Assembly (NCBI RefSeq): GCF_002896855.1
Contig: NZ_CP021850.1
Location: 831,665-895,664, forward strand
Length of the DNA: 64,000 bases
Direction of reading: 5' to 3'
Source of the DNA: Clostridium thermosuccinogenes
GTDB taxonomy: Bacteria > Bacillota > Clostridia > Acetivibrionales > DSM-5807
Under the pieces are notes generated by a model that was given only the letters and a program-made list of their open reading frames with translations, was not told the origin of the DNA and made no database searches. Of this stretch, positions 37,676 to 46,725 are shown in pieces (position 1 is the first letter of the stretch; each line of letters opens with the position of its first letter). The translations under genes were made by a program, and so were the position numbers.

Positions 37676-38437
37676 TCAGATGGCAGGCATAACATTTCCG
37701 CCGCAAACCGGAATATACGCTCCGGTGATGTAGCTTGCCAGGTCCGATGCCAGAAAAGCTACCACATTGGCTATTTCCTGGTCGGTGCCCCTGCGTTTTA
37801 GCGGAACTTTCGCATCATATTCGGCGCTGCGCTCTGTCCCTGCTTCTCTGTCCCTATCGCTTATTGTCCAACCGGGAGCCACCTGATTCACTGTAATCTG
37901 ATGCTCGCCCACTTCCTTGGCCAGGATTCTGAATATTCCGTCCATACCCCTCTTGCCTGCAACATAGGCGGATTGGGTGGGGAAATTCTGCATGGAGCAT
38001 TCAGTGTTGATGCCTATAAACCTGCCGTATTTTTTCTCTATCATATAAGGTATAAAGGCTTTGGCCATTATTACATTCTGCATGACACATGAACGGAACT
38101 GGCTTTCATAATCCTCCAGAGGCTGCTTAAGTACAGTCGTCCAGTTGTATTGGATCACAGCATTGTCAACCACGATATCCGGTGCCCCCAGGCTGTTTAC
38201 AACGATATCCTTCATCTGCATAACGGAATTATAGTCCGTAATATCAGCCTGGACGATCAATGCCTTCCTTCCCAGGGACATTACTTCCCGGCACAGCGCC
38301 TCCGCCATTTCCTTGTTTTTCAGATAGTGGATGACTACATCCGCACCGCATTCGGCCAGAGTGCGGACCATAACCCTGCCTAATTGACCGGTTGCACCCG
38401 TAACCAGCGCAATTTTTCCTGTTAAATCTATCTTCAT
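37676..38437 (-). CDS. SDR-family oxidoreductase
   Basis: The 253-aa protein is a classical short-chain dehydrogenase. It has the NAD(P)-binding GATGQLGRVM, the acidic adenine-binding QADITDYNSV, the NAG-equivalent VVDNAVIQYN and the active-site YVAGK with the preceding NTECSMQ (Ser). It ends DLASYITGAYIPVCGGNVMP. GGAGG is positioned before the ATG. The substrate is unknown; such genes next to sugar metabolism loci often act on sugars or 3-oxoacyl groups. It is transcribed divergently from the Gfo/Idh/MocA gene. Confidence 0.92.
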   Translation of the reverse strand: MKIDLTGKIALVTGATGQLGRVMVRTLAECGADVVIHYLKNKEMAEALCREVMSLGRKALIVQADITDYNSVMQMKDIVVNSLGAPDIVVDNAVIQYNWTTVLKQPLEDYESQFRSCVMQNVIMAKAFIPYMIEKKYGRFIGINTECSMQNFPTQSAYVAGKRGMDGIFRILAKEVGEHQITVNQVAPGWTISDRDREAGTERSAEYDAKVPLKRRGTDQEIANVVAFLASDLASYITGAYIPVCGGNVMPAI

Positions 38438-38719
38438 AAAGAAATACCTCCTATAAAGCTTCTGCTAATATCATACCATTATCCGGATATATTACTCAAC
38501 TTTCAGTTTATAATCCTTTGCCAAGGGTTATGCTTAAATAGGTATGAAACCCTTAAGTATGAAATCATTATAGGATAAATAGGACAAACAACCCATAGAT
38601 TCGGCACACATTGGAACAAGGCTTTGCTGTGTGTTATAATTGTCCTAAATCAAATAAAAAATAAGCCAGAACTTATACCGAAATAAAAAACATCGCCAAA
38701 GAGGAAAGGAAGATAATTC

Positions 38720-39706
38720 ATGGTCAATATGGGCATTATAGGCACCAACTGGATAACTGACAGCTTCATAAAAAGCGCAAGCATGGTGGAAGGCTTTAAG
38801 CTGAACGCCGTTTACTCCAGAACGGAGGAGAGGGCAAAGCTTTTTGCAGGAAAATACAATGTTCAACATATATATACCGACATTAAGGAAATGGCCAGGA
38901 GCAAAGTCATAGACGCAGTTTACATAGCAAGCCCCAATTCCTGCCATGCCGAGCAGGCTATCGAGTTTCTGAATAATGGGAAGCATGTGCTGTGTGAAAA
39001 GCCTATCACTTCAAACATAAGGGAACTGAGAGCTTTGGTCGAGGCAGCAAGGCAAATTAACGTTCTTCTTATGGAAGCCATGAAATCCACCTTTTTACCC
39101 AACTTCAAGGTTATTGAGGACAACCTTCACAGGCTGGGCAAAATCCGGAGGTTTTTTGCCAACTACTGCCAGTATTCTTCCCGCTATGACCTGGTTAAGG
39201 ATGGTGCTAAAATCAACATATTCAGTCCGGAATTCTCCGGAGGCTCGGCAATGGATATCGGCATATATTGCATTTATCCAATAATAAAGCTTTTCGGCAT
39301 GCCGAAGGAAATCAAGGCATCGGCCTTAAAGCTCGCATCAGGGGTGGACGGGCTGGGAAGTCTTATTCTTTCATACGATGAGATGGAAGGGGTTATCATA
39401 CACTCAAAAATAACCCAGACCTACATCCCATCGGAAATTCAGGGTGAGGACGGCTCGATGGTAATAGACAGGATAGATGGGCCAAGAAAGGTGCAGATAT
39501 ACTTCCGGGACGGCAGGATAGAAGATATCTCGGTGCCTCAGAAGGAAGACCAGATGTATTATGAAGCTAAGGAATTTATAAGCTTGATTGATGCCGGAAA
39601 AACGGAATCATCAGTCAATACCTGGGAGATTTCCTGCAATGTCATGAAAGTATTGGATGAGGCAAGAGCGCAAAATGGCATTGTATTTAAAGCAGATTCC
39701 GTCTGA
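38720..39706 (+). CDS. Gfo/Idh/MocA-family oxidoreductase
   Basis: The 328-aa protein has an N-terminal Rossmann fold (MGIIGTNWITDSFIKSASMV) and the family hallmark HVLCEKPITSN. The C-terminal alpha/beta domain has GGSAMDIGIYCIYPIIKLFG, where the active-site Asp and a His-equivalent position lie. Such enzymes oxidise or reduce sugars, inositols or cyclic polyols with NAD(P). AGAGGAAAGGAAG precedes the ATG. Substrate unknown. Confidence 0.92.
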   Translation: MVNMGIIGTNWITDSFIKSASMVEGFKLNAVYSRTEERAKLFAGKYNVQHIYTDIKEMARSKVIDAVYIASPNSCHAEQAIEFLNNGKHVLCEKPITSNIRELRALVEAARQINVLLMEAMKSTFLPNFKVIEDNLHRLGKIRRFFANYCQYSSRYDLVKDGAKINIFSPEFSGGSAMDIGIYCIYPIIKLFGMPKEIKASALKLASGVDGLGSLILSYDEMEGVIIHSKITQTYIPSEIQGEDGSMVIDRIDGPRKVQIYFRDGRIEDISVPQKEDQMYYEAKEFISLIDAGKTESSVNTWEISCNVMKVLDEARAQNGIVFKADSV

Positions 39707-39763
39707 TAGGGACGGCTGCTGACGAGCATTGCAGGGTCATAAGCTTCTGTTTTTTGCTTGCTT

Positions 39764-40720
39764 TTAGGATAGCAGCCTCTGCATGTTTTCCTGACAACCA
39801 TCAGGATTTTGCGGGGCTGCATCCTTTTTGGCATTCCGGATCAGCTCAAAATTCCTGAGCAGCAGTTTTTTGCCCCTCCAGCTGAAAGCTCTGTCCCTGT
39901 ATCTTCGCATAAACTCCCTGTTGGAGATTTCCCGAAGCTCATCATAATCGATGCTGTATTTAAGGTTATCCTTGAATTCCTCGATGCCGGTGTGCTGGAC
40001 CTTCCTGTTGTGGGGACAGACATCCTGGCATATATCGCATCCATATATAAGATGGTGCTTTGTCAGGATATCTTTTTCCAGTTCGGTCAGTTCATCTTTT
40101 TTCTGCGTGATGTAAGAACGGCATCTTAAGGGATTTATATCGAAGTTTCCCAGGATAGCGCATCCGGGGCAGCTTTTCACGCAAAGCCCGCATTTTATGC
40201 ATGTTCTATCCATAGGCTGGTCTTGGGAGAATGGGTGATTATTTATTATATAGCCTATGAACACGTAGGAGCCGAATTTATCGTTTATGATGTGCCCGTT
40301 TATTCCATAATAACCCAACCCTGCCAGGTAGGCCATATACCTGTCCACCAGGGGTCCGTTATCCACAAAAGCCTTGTATTTGAACCCATCGATGCGGCTG
40401 CTTAAAAACTCACCGATTTGTTCCAGCTTCTTTTTTATGATGATGTGATAATCGATGGAAAACGCGGACTTGGACAAATTTGCATGGGCACTTAGTCCTG
40501 TGAAATACGGAAAAAGGCAGACTATCACGGATTGGGCATCTTCCAGTGTAAGGCGAGGATCTATTCTTTTTGAGATGTCCATTTCTTCGAAGCCTGTATA
40601 ATGACCTTCTGCCAGCCTCTTACTCCATATTTTCTCCAGCTCATGATAAGGTCCGGGATGTGCAATCCCTGCATACTCAATGCCCAAAGAGCGGCAAAAA
40701 TCCATTAATTCATCCTTCAA
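39764..40720 (-). CDS. queG: Epoxyqueuosine reductase QueG
   Basis: The 318-aa product matches QueG: the N-terminal cobalamin-binding part (YFTGLSAHANLSKSAFSIDY, DNGPLVDRYMAYLAGLGYYG), two [4Fe-4S] clusters (CIKCGLCVKSCPGCAI and YGCDICQDVCPHN) and the basic tail FMRRYRDRAFSWRGKKLLLR. It lacks the C-terminal HEAT-like extension of the long forms, as usual in Firmicutes. QueG reduces epoxyqueuosine to queuosine in tRNA anticodons and needs a corrinoid, which fits the cobalt/nickel-type transporter 6 kb away, although a direct link is not shown. TTG at 40720 (GGATGG upstream) or ATG at 40705 may be the start. Confidence 0.92.
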   Translation of the reverse strand: MKDELMDFCRSLGIEYAGIAHPGPYHELEKIWSKRLAEGHYTGFEEMDISKRIDPRLTLEDAQSVIVCLFPYFTGLSAHANLSKSAFSIDYHIIIKKKLEQIGEFLSSRIDGFKYKAFVDNGPLVDRYMAYLAGLGYYGINGHIINDKFGSYVFIGYIINNHPFSQDQPMDRTCIKCGLCVKSCPGCAILGNFDINPLRCRSYITQKKDELTELEKDILTKHHLIYGCDICQDVCPHNRKVQHTGIEEFKDNLKYSIDYDELREISNREFMRRYRDRAFSWRGKKLLLRNFELIRNAKKDAAPQNPDGCQENMQRLLS

Positions 40721-40798
40721 TCCGGTTCCATCCTTTCTGTGATATTACTTATTATACCGCAAAGGAAAAATGAAAAACAAATATGGCAATATATTTTC

Positions 40799-40827
40799 TT
40801 GTTATATGTCTCCAAATTTGATAATAT
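40799..40827 (+). promoter_or_regulatory. Candidate promoter of the SPFH gene
   Basis: TTGTTA (40799-40804) and TAATAT (40822-40827) are separated by 17 nt, about 50 nt upstream of the start codon. Confidence 0.5.
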
Positions 40828-40878
40828 AGGTTAAGAAGCATTATATGCAATATGCATGTTTTAAGGAGAGTGCTTGTT

Positions 40879-42018
40879 ATGGGTCTTTTCAACTTTCTGA
40901 AAAAACAGTTGATTGAAGTGATAGAATGGCTGGACAATACTTCTAATTCCATAGTATACAGGTTTCCTGCGGGAGATAACGAAATCAAGATGGGTGCCCA
41001 GCTGATAGTTAGGGAATCGCAGGTGGCGGTATTTGTTAATGAAGGACAGATTGCCGATATATACCCTCCAGGAAGATATGAGTTGTATACTCAGAATATG
41101 CCTGTCCTCACAAAACTGAAATCGTGGAAGTATGGCTTTAACTCGCCCTTTAAAGCAGAGGTATACTTTGTAAATACGAAGCAATTCACTGATCAGAAAT
41201 GGGGCACTTCCAATCCGATAATGATGAGGGACCCTGAGTTTGGAATGCTGAGGCTGAGAGCTTACGGCATATTCTCCTTCCAGGTGTCGGATGCTGAAAA
41301 ATTCCTGAAGGAGATTTTTGGTACGAAACGGTATGTGGACACAGATGAAATAGCTGGATATCTTAAGCGCTCTCTGGTTTCAGGAATAGCCGACACGATT
41401 GCTGAAGAAAAAATACCTGCGTTGGATCTGGCAATGCATTATGATGAGCTGAGCGAGAAGGCTAAAACGAAGCTGCAGGCGAAATTTGAAAGTCTGGGAC
41501 TTAAACTCAATTCCCTTGTGATAGAGAATATTTCTCTTCCGGAAGAAGTGGAGAAAGCTCTGGATAAAAGGACATCCATGGGTGTCCTGGGCAATATGCA
41601 GCAATATATACAATATCGTGCAGCTGAGGCTATGGGAGATGCAGCTAAGAATCCTGGAAGCGGCCTGGCCAGTGCAGGAATTGGATTAGGTGCTGGAGCT
41701 GCTTTAGGCCAGGCTTTGAGCAATGCGATAACCAATCCAGTTCAGCCTACACCACAGCCAAAGGCGTTTAAAGCTGTAACCTGCCCGCATTGCATGGCGC
41801 AGGTGCCGGAAGGAAGCAAATTCTGCGGCAATTGTGGCAAGCCTGTTGCACCTCCAAAGGATAAGTGCATAAAGTGCGGCCATGAGCTGGATAAAGGAGT
41901 TAAATTCTGTCCCGAGTGCGGAACCCAGCAGATCAAAACCATAGAATGCGGAAAATGTGGCAAACAGGTGAATGCAGGAGTGAAATTCTGCCCTGAGTGT
42001 GGAAATAAATTAAATTAG
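40879..42018 (+). CDS. SPFH-domain protein with zinc ribbons (YdjI-like)
   Basis: The 379-aa protein starts at ATG 40879 (AAGGAGAG upstream). Residues about 1-230 are an SPFH/virion-core-protein domain (FPAGDNEIKMGAQLIVRESQ, VAVFVNEGQIADIYPPGRYE, YGFNSPFKAEVYFVNTKQFT). A Gly/Ala-rich linker follows (about 260-300). The tail carries three CxxC pairs-of-pairs (CPHC/CGNC, CIKC/CPEC, CGKC/CPEC) forming zinc ribbons. B. subtilis YdjI has this layout and helps hold PspA at the membrane. The next gene matches YdjG, so the pair is probably a membrane-surface scaffold. No pspA gene is seen in the window. Confidence 0.88.
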   Translation: MGLFNFLKKQLIEVIEWLDNTSNSIVYRFPAGDNEIKMGAQLIVRESQVAVFVNEGQIADIYPPGRYELYTQNMPVLTKLKSWKYGFNSPFKAEVYFVNTKQFTDQKWGTSNPIMMRDPEFGMLRLRAYGIFSFQVSDAEKFLKEIFGTKRYVDTDEIAGYLKRSLVSGIADTIAEEKIPALDLAMHYDELSEKAKTKLQAKFESLGLKLNSLVIENISLPEEVEKALDKRTSMGVLGNMQQYIQYRAAEAMGDAAKNPGSGLASAGIGLGAGAALGQALSNAITNPVQPTPQPKAFKAVTCPHCMAQVPEGSKFCGNCGKPVAPPKDKCIKCGHELDKGVKFCPECGTQQIKTIECGKCGKQVNAGVKFCPECGNKLN

Positions 42019-42030
42019 TGGGGTGCCGTT

Positions 42031-43149
42031 GTGAAACAGGATTCCGGTGAAATGGTAAAAAGAGAGGATACCCAGCGCTTCCCGTGCAGGAACTGCGGAG
42101 CAAACATGGTGTTTGAGCCTGATACCCAGTCGCTTTTCTGTCCATATTGCGAGAGCAGGATAGATATAACAAAGGAGAATGACGGCATACAGGAATATGA
42201 CTTTTTCTCTGCCCAGGATTCAATGCCTGGGGACTGGGGAAGGGAAAAGAGAATTATCCACTGCGAAAGCTGTGGGGCAGATACTGTATTGGACAGTACC
42301 AGCATGGCGGAGTTTTGTGCTTTTTGCGGTTCCTCCCATATTGTCAGGAATGAAGGACAGGTAGGCATACCACCGGAATCGCTGGTTCCTTTCAAAATTT
42401 CTGCCAAGAAAGCCAAGGAATGTTTTTCTACATGGATAAACAAGAGATTTTTCGCACCCCGTGCCCTTAAGACGTCGCATTATATGAACAGGCTTTCGGG
42501 AGTTTATATACCTTGCTGGACTTACGATGCGAATACCTACTCAACCTATACGGCAGAAGCCGGAACTTACTATTATGAAACTGTAAGAGAGTGGGTTGTG
42601 GAAAACGGGAAAAGGAAACAGGTAACCAAGCAGGTGAGAAAGATCCGATGGAGGCATACGAGCGGAATTTACTCGGATGAATTTGATGATGTGCTGGTAA
42701 ATGCCTCGAGTAAAATAGATGAGGGGCTTATGCGCAAGCTGGAGCCTTTTGATCTCAGTGCCCTGGTGCGATACAAGCCGGAATTTTTATCAGGCTTTCT
42801 GGCGGAAAAATACAGCATAGGATTGAAAGAAGGCTGGGAGAAGGCGAAATGTCATATAGACGACTGTATAAGGCGGGGAGTAATCGACAAGATAAATGCT
42901 GATGAGGTGCGAAACCTGCATATTCGTACCAAGTACGACAAAATAAAGTTCAAGCATATACTTCTGCCGGTCTGGATTTCAAGCTACACCTACAAAAACA
43001 AGGTTTATCGTTTCCTTGTAAATGGGCAGACCGGGGAAGTGCAGGGAAAATCACCGGTAAGCCCGTGGAAGGTTGCTGCGGTAATACTGCTGGTTCTGGC
43101 AGTTGGTGCAGCGGTATATTTTGGATATACATATTATAAAGGAATTTAA
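42031..43149 (+). CDS. Zinc-ribbon membrane protein (YdjG-like)
   Basis: The 372-aa protein has two TFIIB-like zinc ribbons near the N-terminus (FPCRNCGANMVFEPDTQSLF with CPYCES, then IHCESCGADTVLDSTSMAEF with CAFCGS). A middle domain follows with YIPCWTYDANTYSTYTAEAG and VLVNASSKIDEGLM. One C-terminal membrane helix ends it (WKVAAVILLVLAVGAAVYFG). GTG at 42031 with GTGGGG in front, 12 nt after the SPFH gene, shows co-expression. It probably anchors the SPFH partner at the membrane. YdjG-type proteins are otherwise poorly understood. Confidence 0.85.
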   Translation: MKQDSGEMVKREDTQRFPCRNCGANMVFEPDTQSLFCPYCESRIDITKENDGIQEYDFFSAQDSMPGDWGREKRIIHCESCGADTVLDSTSMAEFCAFCGSSHIVRNEGQVGIPPESLVPFKISAKKAKECFSTWINKRFFAPRALKTSHYMNRLSGVYIPCWTYDANTYSTYTAEAGTYYYETVREWVVENGKRKQVTKQVRKIRWRHTSGIYSDEFDDVLVNASSKIDEGLMRKLEPFDLSALVRYKPEFLSGFLAEKYSIGLKEGWEKAKCHIDDCIRRGVIDKINADEVRNLHIRTKYDKIKFKHILLPVWISSYTYKNKVYRFLVNGQTGEVQGKSPVSPWKVAAVILLVLAVGAAVYFGYTYYKGI

Positions 43150-43158
43150 GCTTTCGAA

Positions 43159-43196
43159 TGTCGGCGGGGGTTGTGCGCCGACAGCTTTTGTTTTTG
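43159..43196 (+). terminator. Terminator after the SPFH/zinc-ribbon pair
   Basis: An 8-bp GC-rich stem (43159-43166 with 43176-43183) is followed by a T-rich run, 10 nt after the stop. Confidence 0.85.
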
Positions 43197-43262
43197 CATG
43201 TTATACTTGTAATCATAATTAAAGCAAATTAGAGCAGCACTAAGACAGAAAGGATAGTACTA

Positions 43263-45434
43263 ATGGGAAAAATACTGGTTTTGGCAGAAAAGCCTTCAGT
43301 AGGGAGAGATATTGCAAGAGTGTTGAACTGCAGCCGTAATGGAAACGGCTGCCTTATGGGGGATAAATATATTGTGACCTGGGCGCTTGGGCATCTGGTC
43401 ACCTTGGCAGAACCCGAAGCCTATGGAGAAAAATATAAAACATGGAATCTGGCAGATCTCCCCATGCTTCCGGATAAAATGCAGCTGGTGGTGATAAGGG
43501 AGACTGCCAAGCAATTCAATGCGGTTAAAAGCCTGATGATGAGGGATGATGTGGACGAGCTGGTGATAGCTACCGACTCAGGACGGGAGGGAGAACTGGT
43601 AGCAAGGTGGATCATGATAAAAGCAGGCTGGAGAAAACCTGTAAAAAGGCTGTGGATATCCTCCCAAACCGACAGGGCTATCATGGAGGGATTTAAAAAC
43701 CTGAAGCCTGCCCAAGAATACGACAACCTTTTCAGGTCTGCACAATGCAGGGCGGAAGCCGACTGGCTCGTTGGCCTTAATGTTACCAGGGCATTAACCT
43801 GCAAGTATAATGCCCAGCTTTCGGCCGGAAGGGTGCAGACTCCTACCCTGGCAATGATTGTGGAAAGGGAGAATGAGATTCGGCGGTTTGTGCCTAAGGA
43901 TTATTGGACAATACAGGCAAAGGTAAAAGGGTTTACCGTGCATTGGAAGGACAAAAGGTCGGAACAGACCAGGATATTTGACAAAGCTTATGCCGACAGC
44001 ATTATTACCAAGGTAAGCGGGCAGGCGGGCACCGTGGTGGGCGTTAAAAGAGATGCAAAAACCGAGCTGCCGCCCCTGGCATATGACCTTACGGAGCTGC
44101 AGAGGGATGCCAACCGTAGGTTTGGATACTCAGCTAAAAAGACCCTGTCCATAATGCAGAGGCTTTATGAAACGCATAAGCTGGTGACATATCCAAGAAC
44201 CGACTCCAGATATATCAGCGACGATATAGTGCCGACGCTGCCGGAGAGGCTGAAAAGCATAGCGGTAGGACCTTATGCCGAAGCGGCGCGCAGCCTTTTG
44301 AGAAGCAAAATTAAAGTGACCAGGAGGTTGGTGGATAACAGCAAAGTCACCGACCATCATGCGATAATACCGACGGAGCAGTATGTGAACCTGGCATCGC
44401 TGAATCCGGAGGAGCGGAACATATATGACCTTATCATAAAGAGGTTTCTGGCGGTTCTAAGCCAACCCTTCGAGTATGAGCAGACCACTGTTTTAATCGA
44501 TGCAGCAGGAGAATATTTTTACGCCAAGGGAAAGATAGTGAAATCCAAAGGTTGGAAGGCTGTTTATGATGGAGAAGAAATGGAGTATGAAGAGGATGAT
44601 GATGAAAGGGAGCAGTCCCTTCCGGAGATAAGAGAAGGCGAAACGGTAAAGATGGCCTCTGTGGCTTTGATTAACGGAAAAACAAAACCGCCGGCAAGAT
44701 ACACCGAAGCCACGCTGCTGTCAGCAATGGAGCATCCGGGCAAATTTGTGGAGGACAGGAATTTGAGAGAAACGCTGGAGAGCACCAGCGGTCTGGGAAC
44801 TCCGGCAACGAGGGCTGATATCATCGAGAAGCTCTTTGATTCCTTCTATGTTGAAAGGAGAGGCCGGGAAATCGTTCCCACCTCTAAGGGAATCCAGCTT
44901 ATAGGCCTTGTTCCGGAAGACCTGAGGTCCCCTGAGCTTACTGCAAAGTGGGAGCAGCAGCTTCAGCTCATCAGCAGGGGAAAGGCGGATGCAGGCAAAT
45001 TCATAGCTGAAATGAAGAAATTCGCTTCAAAGCTGGTAGCCGATGTTGTTGCCGCCAATGAAACTTACAGGCATGACAATCTTACGAAGGAGAAATGTCC
45101 CCAGTGCGGAAAATATCTTCTGGACGTCAACGGCAGGAAAGGAAAAATGCTGGTTTGTCCGGACAGGGAATGCGGATATAGAAAAAGCATATCTATATTA
45201 TCCAATGCCCGGTGCCCTGAATGTCATAAAAAAATGGAAATCAGGGGCGAGGGAGAGAAAAAAGCCTTTTACTGTGTCTGTGGCTTCAAGGAAAGTATGG
45301 ATGCGTTTAAAAAGCGAAAAAGTGAGCAGGTAAACAGAAAAGAAATAGTAAAGTTTTTAAAGCAGCAGGACACAAAAGAAAGCATAAATTCTGCTCTGGC
45401 AGATGCCCTGGCAGAGTTGAAGAGGAAGCTTTGA
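43263..45434 (+). CDS. topB: DNA topoisomerase III
   Basis: The 723-aa type IA topoisomerase has the Toprim domain (LVLAEKPSVGRDIARVL, IATDSGREGELVARWIM with the acidic DxxxE), LSAGRVQTPTLAMIVERE and the active-site Tyr in KLVTYPRTDSRYISDD. Then come YTEATLLSAMEHPGKFVEDR, LGTPATRADIIEKL and a C-terminal zinc part (CPQCGKYLLD, CPDREC, CPECHKK). TopB relaxes and decatenates DNA through single-strand passage. The Firmicute TopB family is about this length. A start at ATG 43263 has AGAAAGG in front. It is monocistronic, ended by a strong nested hairpin. Confidence 0.97.
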   Translation: MGKILVLAEKPSVGRDIARVLNCSRNGNGCLMGDKYIVTWALGHLVTLAEPEAYGEKYKTWNLADLPMLPDKMQLVVIRETAKQFNAVKSLMMRDDVDELVIATDSGREGELVARWIMIKAGWRKPVKRLWISSQTDRAIMEGFKNLKPAQEYDNLFRSAQCRAEADWLVGLNVTRALTCKYNAQLSAGRVQTPTLAMIVERENEIRRFVPKDYWTIQAKVKGFTVHWKDKRSEQTRIFDKAYADSIITKVSGQAGTVVGVKRDAKTELPPLAYDLTELQRDANRRFGYSAKKTLSIMQRLYETHKLVTYPRTDSRYISDDIVPTLPERLKSIAVGPYAEAARSLLRSKIKVTRRLVDNSKVTDHHAIIPTEQYVNLASLNPEERNIYDLIIKRFLAVLSQPFEYEQTTVLIDAAGEYFYAKGKIVKSKGWKAVYDGEEMEYEEDDDEREQSLPEIREGETVKMASVALINGKTKPPARYTEATLLSAMEHPGKFVEDRNLRETLESTSGLGTPATRADIIEKLFDSFYVERRGREIVPTSKGIQLIGLVPEDLRSPELTAKWEQQLQLISRGKADAGKFIAEMKKFASKLVADVVAANETYRHDNLTKEKCPQCGKYLLDVNGRKGKMLVCPDRECGYRKSISILSNARCPECHKKMEIRGEGEKKAFYCVCGFKESMDAFKKRKSEQVNRKEIVKFLKQQDTKESINSALADALAELKRKL

Positions 45435-45438
45435 TGCA

Positions 45439-45490
45439 GCCGGTGTTCAGTAAAGCTCCAGGAGCTTTACCTGAACACCGGCTTCTTTTT
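45439..45490 (+). terminator. Strong two-storey terminator of topB
   Basis: A 12-bp perfect outer stem (45439-45450 with 45471-45482) encloses a second perfect stem (TAAAGCTCC/GGAGCTTTA), followed by a T-rich tail. It separates topB from the convergent glycosylase gene. Confidence 0.93.
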
Positions 45491-45516
45491 AGCATGGACA
45501 GCTTATTTGGACAGCA

Positions 45517-46113
45517 TTATTTTGGTGCTTTTACCGACACAAACTTATTGTCCTTTATGACGAATCTCCAGGGATAATTCTTTGCCTCACCGGCATAGTC
45601 TATATTTATCCTGGGGGTTGTCGCTATATTTTCATCCGGAACCGGGTCGCCATCAGTAAGATACAGACTGTCCCCGCATAAGTCCACTCCGTTGTCTTTC
45701 TTGGTGATATCCATGGCAACGCAGAGCTTGCCGGGTCCACTGCAAAGGTTTTTAATTTTGTCCGTTTTCCTGCGCTTCATCATCAATTCCAGGCCATCCA
45801 CAGGCTCCAGAGCGCGAATGAGCACCACTTCAGGTTTTTCGGCAACGTTTGTGACAATGTTGAAGCAGTGATACATGCCATAAATCAAGTATACATATGC
45901 GAAGCCGCCGGGACCGAAGGCGACCTCCGTTCTTTTGCTCCTCAGAGACCTGAAGGTGTGGGCGGCAGCGTCATCAGGGCCTATGTACGCCTCGGTTTCA
46001 ACTATTTTTCCTATGGTCATACCCTCCGGGGTGTTGCGTACAAGGTGTTTGCCGAGCAGCTCCCTGGCCACCAGGAGAGTATCCCTCTCATAAAATTCTC
46101 TTGAAAGCTTCAT
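45517..46113 (-). CDS. 3-methyladenine DNA glycosylase (Mpg/AAG)
   Basis: The 198-aa protein has the AAG-family signatures ARELLGKHLVRNTPEG, GKIVETEAYIGPDDAAAHTF (catalytic Glu), YVYLIYGMYHCFNIVTN and VVLIRALEPVDGLELM, then CSGPGKLCVAMDITKKDNG. These enzymes remove alkylated and deaminated purines by base flipping. Length and motifs are complete. It is a single gene ending against topB. Confidence 0.96.
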   Translation of the reverse strand: MKLSREFYERDTLLVARELLGKHLVRNTPEGMTIGKIVETEAYIGPDDAAAHTFRSLRSKRTEVAFGPGGFAYVYLIYGMYHCFNIVTNVAEKPEVVLIRALEPVDGLELMMKRRKTDKIKNLCSGPGKLCVAMDITKKDNGVDLCGDSLYLTDGDPVPDENIATTPRINIDYAGEAKNYPWRFVIKDNKFVSVKAPK

Positions 46114-46619
46114 AATACCTATCCTTCTGATTTTCTAAACCCGGCGTCAGAGAATGCCGGATGCCTTTCTCCCACCAGATTTCAAATCTTTACATTTTTC
46201 AATTATAATGGGAGCAGCATGAAAGTTCAACGGCATAATCTATAGTATAAGCATAAGCAAATTTATTATTTGCTTGTGCCATTATTGCTAAAAGTGCTGC
46301 TGTCTATAAGTGATTGGTTTCTATGCTTCATAAGGGCGATTTCTTCTGAACTGGAAAATCGTCTCCCTGATGTAAAAGTACTTCTTCAAAGTGAAATCAC
46401 CAAGTTAACTCACCGCGCACTGATAACCCAATATAATTGTGGTAAAAATTACCATTTAAACCTCTCGTGCTTGCATAACGCAGCCAATAATGAAAATAGC
46501 ATTGCTATTTTCGTTTTAACAAGTTAATTTAAGCATCCGTCAGATTTCCAATATTTTTTTCATATCACCTGCTTCTGAACTTTTACAGGGTTCGAACCAG
46601 TGAAATGAAAAAATGCAGG
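46114..46619. other. Intergenic region with two hairpins
   Basis: Over 500 nt between the glycosylase and metal-transport genes. A hairpin with AAGCAAAT/ATTTGCTT stems lies at about 46255-46275, and a 9-bp perfect stem with a 3-nt loop at 46492-46512 is followed by GTTTT, terminator-like on the plus strand. This might end an unrecognised short transcript. No riboswitch consensus (for example a B12 box) was seen, and an 85-codon frame at 46270-46527 resembles nothing known. Confidence 0.5.
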
Positions 46620-46657
46620 CTATAATCATTGACAACAAGGAACATATTGATTATAGT
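46620..46657 (+). promoter_or_regulatory. Promoter with flanking inverted repeat (metal-responsive operator candidate)
   Basis: TTGACA (46629-46634) and TATAGT (46652-46657) have ideal 17-nt spacing. CTATAATCA (46620-46628) directly precedes the -35 box, and its exact complement TGATTATAG (46648-46656) covers the -10 box. A repressor bound to both half-sites would block RNA polymerase. It stands 69 nt upstream of the cbiM start, so a nickel- or cobalt-responsive regulator such as NikR is a reasonable guess, not proven. Confidence 0.65.
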
Positions 46658-46725
46658 GAGAACAGTTATAAAAGGAAGCAATGCTAAGTTAACATATAGT
46701 AAAATTTTTAAGAGAGGTGATTTTC

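Noticed and set aside
46270-46527. 85-codon open frame upstream of the metal transport operon
   Set aside because: No ribosome site, no similarity recognised, and it runs through a terminator-like hairpin.
46581-46605. GGTTCGAACC, which resembles a tRNA T-arm
   Set aside because: The flanking bases cannot form the 5-bp stem, and no acceptor, D-arm or anticodon arm is present around it.
46114-46725. Cobalamin or NiCo riboswitch in front of cbiM
   Set aside because: No B12-box-like or other conserved riboswitch core was visible, and the promoter lies only 69 nt before the start, leaving little leader.
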